A stretch of 64,000 nt of DNA. Source: Martinezella rhizogenes. Lineage in GTDB: Bacteria > Pseudomonadota > Alphaproteobacteria > Rhizobiales > Rhizobiaceae. The stretch covers positions 248,001-312,000 of the forward strand of contig NZ_SGNY01000001.1 of assembly GCF_007002745.1 (NCBI RefSeq), in the 5' to 3' direction. A program made the position numbers and the translations under genes. Of the stretch, positions 61,796 through 64,000 are shown piece after piece; positions within the stretch are counted from its first letter, which is position 1; the number at the start of each line of letters is the position of its first letter. The notes beneath the pieces were generated by a model, which saw only the letters and a list, made by a program, of their open reading frames with translations, had not been told where the DNA came from and did no database searches.

Positions 61796-62344
61796 TTACT
61801 TCCACGGCGTCGGCTGGCATTTCGCTTCGTTCAGGAAACGTTCTGCCTCTTCTCCGAAACTTGGCTGCGGCACCAGGGTCCGCAACACCACATATCCTTC
61901 CGTCTGATCCGATTCCGCCAGAATGGCCTGTGAGAGCGATGGCGGCTGCGCCTTGCGGATAGCGGCGATCTGCACCGCATCGGCAACCAGAATATCCATC
62001 ACCCCGCCGGCAGACGTGCGGTCGTTCATGCTGAACACCTCGTTCGAGGCCTTGTCGTAAACCGCGACCGACCAGAAGGGCACAACGCCGACGGCGGTGA
62101 GCCGGACGGGCTTTTCCTCAATATTGAACGTGCAGACCGCAACCCGCATGAAGGGATCGCCGCTGGCCAGCGTCTTTTTCTCCGTCGTCTCTTCGAGCAG
62201 ATGAAACAGATGCGGCTTTCCTTCCGCAACGGCGCGGGTATAGGCATCGCGATTGCTGAAATGCGGTATCGCCAGAAGAATGATGACGTGCAGCACGGCG
62301 GCGGCGACAAGGCCGGTGAGGATGGCGAGCAGGACCCTAAGCAT
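61796..62344 (-). CDS. DUF1254-family membrane protein
   Basis: 182 residues from the ATG at 62344 (a GTG at 62350 is possible). An N-terminal hydrophobic segment (LRVLLAILTGLVAAAVLHVIILLAI) precedes a periplasmic domain with DPFMRVAVCTFNI, WSVAVYDKASNEVFSMNDRT and LVPQPSF. It overlaps the DUF1214 gene by 8 bases and the two are a fixed pair in rhizobia. DUF1254/DUF1214 proteins are uncharacterised envelope proteins. Confidence 0.85.
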   Translation of the reverse strand: MLRVLLAILTGLVAAAVLHVIILLAIPHFSNRDAYTRAVAEGKPHLFHLLEETTEKKTLASGDPFMRVAVCTFNIEEKPVRLTAVGVVPFWSVAVYDKASNEVFSMNDRTSAGGVMDILVADAVQIAAIRKAQPPSLSQAILAESDQTEGYVVLRTLVPQPSFGEEAERFLNEAKCQPTPWK

Positions 62345-62924
62345 TGCCACACCCCAGCTTGCGGATCTGCGGCATGGCGATGTCGATCAGGCCGGAACTG
62401 CCGGCAACCGGCGTGTCGAGCAGCGTCATGACCAGCTTGAATGTCTGGCCCTGCGGCACCGCCAGCCAATTATAGGTCTGGGCGTCGGGGGCGATGGTGA
62501 TGTCGATGCCGCCATCGGCGCTGCGCAGAAGCGTGCGGGAATTCAGTGCAAACGGCCGCCCGGCATCTTCCGCCAGCACATTGCCCTGCTGATCGGCGGT
62601 ATAAAGCGTCCAGAATCGCGAAGGCGGCACGGCGCCGGCCAGCCGGTAACGGCATTCGCCGCTGAGCCGCTGGCCATCGCTGTCGACGGAGGCGGTAAAG
62701 GCCAGCCCCTCGGTAGTGCCATAAAGCAGCCTGCCGGCATCGGCACGGTGCGATTTGGCGTAAGGGTCGGCCTCGATCGTCTGCGCTTCGGGAAACGCAT
62801 CCCAGGAACCAATGCGGATCGATCCGAAACCGGATGTCGCCTCAAGCGCCGCCAGTGTCACGGCAATACCGCCGCCAAAGGCGATCAGAAGGGCAATGCC
62901 GACAAGGAATGGAACTCGGAACAC
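62337..62924 (-). CDS. DUF1214-family envelope protein
   Basis: 195 residues from a GTG start at 62924 (GGGAAAACAGC upstream). An N-terminal membrane segment (FLVGIALLIAFGGGIAVTLAAL) precedes the DUF1214 domain (about 95-185), visible as GRPFALNSRTLLRSADGGIDITIAPDA and NWLAVPQGQTFKLVMTLLDTP. It is translationally coupled to the DUF1254 gene. Function unknown. Confidence 0.88.
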   Translation of the reverse strand: MFRVPFLVGIALLIAFGGGIAVTLAALEATSGFGSIRIGSWDAFPEAQTIEADPYAKSHRADAGRLLYGTTEGLAFTASVDSDGQRLSGECRYRLAGAVPPSRFWTLYTADQQGNVLAEDAGRPFALNSRTLLRSADGGIDITIAPDAQTYNWLAVPQGQTFKLVMTLLDTPVAGSSGLIDIAMPQIRKLGCGNA

Positions 62925-63035
62925 GCTGTTTTCCCGTTTTTGAACAGGTCGAGGACTATCACTGATTCCCCGTTTGGAAAATGGTGCCCTTTGTTTAGTC
63001 TTTGTGAAAATGAGTGGAATTGCGAATTCCGGTTC

Positions 63036-63644
63036 TCACGCGCCCATGACCAGCTTGAAGGCGATGGCCCACATGGTGACCGCGATGACGCCTTCGAGAA
63101 TGCGCCAGGCGGAGGGTTTCTCGAAGATCGGCCGCAGCCAGCGCGCGCCATAACCCAGCGAAAAGAAGAACAGCACCGAGCCGGTGGCCGCACCTGCCGC
63201 AAAGGTCTTTTCGAAGCCGGGAAATTGCGTCGAGATGGTGCCGAGCAGCACGACGGTATCGAGATAGACATGCGGATTGAGGAAGGTGAGCGCCAGACAA
63301 ATGGCCAGCGTCTGCCACAGGCTCGCCTCCTGCCGCTCGGCCACCGACAGCGCTTCGGAAGATCGCAGCGCCGAATGCAGGCTTTTGGCGCCATACCAGA
63401 TGAGGAAGGCAGCCCCGGCATAACGCATGATGGGATCGAGCGCCGGCATGACGGCGCTGATCCGCTGAAACCCGAAAACGCCAACCGTGATCAGCAGCGC
63501 ATCGGCAATGGCGCAGGTGGCGCAGACCGCAAACACATGCGAGCGCGCCAACCCCTGCTTCAGCACGAAAGCATTCTGCGCGCCGATGGCAACGATGAGG
63601 CTGAGGCCCATCGTCAGGCCGGTGAAGAAGATTTGGATGTCCAT
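63036..63644 (-). CDS. LysE/ArgO-family amino acid exporter
   Basis: 202 residues, six membrane helices. GLTMGLSLIVAIGAQNAFVLKQGL is the ArgO/LysE N-terminal signature, with ALTFLNPHVYLDTVVLLGTIS later. By this pattern it is closer to true lysine/arginine exporters than the two RhtB-type proteins at 11493 and 20866. A LysG/ArgP regulator would be expected divergent, but none lies within the window up to 64000. Confidence 0.92.
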   Translation of the reverse strand: MDIQIFFTGLTMGLSLIVAIGAQNAFVLKQGLARSHVFAVCATCAIADALLITVGVFGFQRISAVMPALDPIMRYAGAAFLIWYGAKSLHSALRSSEALSVAERQEASLWQTLAICLALTFLNPHVYLDTVVLLGTISTQFPGFEKTFAAGAATGSVLFFFSLGYGARWLRPIFEKPSAWRILEGVIAVTMWAIAFKLVMGA

Positions 63645-64000
63645 GCGTGTCGCGGCCCCTGCCTCTTTCCATGTGTAATGGCCGAAGGCGCTGCTTTCGG
63701 ACCGACTGCTTGGATATTTGGGTGGAATGGTTTAATCCAGTTAAATAAACTCAATCCAGATAAGTCTGGCTAATGCGCTACACGTTATTCAACGGACAGA
63801 TCTCATGAGCGGTCTTCTCACCTCCATCCTCATTCCTGTGCTCGTCACAGGAATCCAGCCGACGTGCGTCTGCACGGCGAGGGAGCCCTTCCAGCCCAAC
63901 GGCTTGGGGTGGCTGGATTCCCGTGACAAACACAGGAATGAGGGCGGGGATGACCAGCGCCGATGGTTGAAGTCCTCATATGCGCTGTGTCAAAATCAGC
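63645..64000. other. Region upstream of the exporter to the window end
   Basis: Contains the exporter promoter region and repeat C5. The stretch at 63720-63775 carries T-rich/A-rich halves (GGTTTAATCCAGTTAAATAA) of the sort bound by LysG/ArgP-type regulators. No gene is seen in the remaining bases. Confidence 0.4.
63824..63953. repeat. Palindromic intergenic repeat family C, divergent copy C5
   Basis: CATCCTCATTCCTGTGCTCG with CACAGGAATCCAGCCGACG at the left and GGATTCCCGTGACAAACACAG with GGAATGAGGGCGGGGATG at the right; inner CAGCCCAACGGCTTGGGGTGG. Shares the GCCGACGTGCGTCTGC part with C2 and C3. Confidence 0.7.

Overview
The window is 64 kb of GC-rich, gene-dense alphaproteobacterial chromosome, and everything points to Agrobacterium (Rhizobiaceae). 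The strongest marker is the Ros/MucR zinc-finger regulator at 52873-53301, which reads almost residue for residue like Agrobacterium tumefaciens Ros as I remember it. The dmeR-dmeF nickel/cobalt pair, the RIME-like intergenic palindromes and the CtrA-type boxes agree with this. I see no rRNA, tRNA, CRISPR array, insertion sequence, prophage or plasmid replication gene. This is core or lightly accessory chromosome, mostly single genes and two- to three-gene operons.

Layout. 1-1264: the tail of an Ohr-like gene and an overlapping Xre/RES toxin-antitoxin pair. 1471-4721: a YciI-like protein, a MarR regulator and a DUF899-DUF1579-VOC cluster. 4778-8380: an ABC-F ATPase preceded by a short leader ORF with a hairpin, then a HerA-like ATPase. 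8695-17895: small regulators and enzymes (HxlR/SDR, AraC/LysE, aldo-keto reductase, WYL/VOC, tam, ilvE, LysR/GNAT). 17900-23199: sodB, a phosphoesterase, a WYL regulator with a clear palindromic operator facing a LysE exporter, and two cytochromes c. 23484-25085: a cobalamin riboswitch controlling cbtBA. 25263-27481: PfpI, GNAT and prolyl aminopeptidase. 27563-29895: a metal-regulation island with a MerR sensor and dmeRF. 29906-37131: a CtrA-boxed small gene, a betaine-type ABC transporter (proX, proW, proV) and oligopeptidase B. 37237-46264: a DapA-like aldolase, polysaccharide deacetylase, ada, an AI-2E-type permease, a VOC dioxygenase-like protein, a universal stress protein plus DksA-like protein behind an FNR-type box, a hemolysin III protein, a GNAT enzyme and msrB. 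46496-52439: a complete seven-gene Mrp Na+/H+ antiporter operon. 52873-64000: ros, a DnaA-domain-IV-only protein overlapping a DUF6456 gene, sufE, a histidine kinase overlapping a peptidoglycan-binding protein, several conserved hypotheticals and an ArgO/LysE exporter.

Themes. Metal and ion homeostasis (cbtBA, dmeRF, a MerR sensor, Mrp) and oxidative or electrophile stress (Ohr, SodB, MsrB, Ada, SufE, MarR/HxlR-controlled enzymes) dominate. Three families of palindromic intergenic mosaic repeats (15 copies) sit between genes. In one place a repeat was duplicated together with the 3' end of a gene.

The least explained items are the leader ORF before the ABC-F gene, the solitary DnaA DNA-binding domain coupled to DUF6456 beside ros, a possible small RNA at about 26385-26491, and the CtrA/FNR-type sites in front of uncharacterised genes. 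All identifications are by eye; no database search was run.
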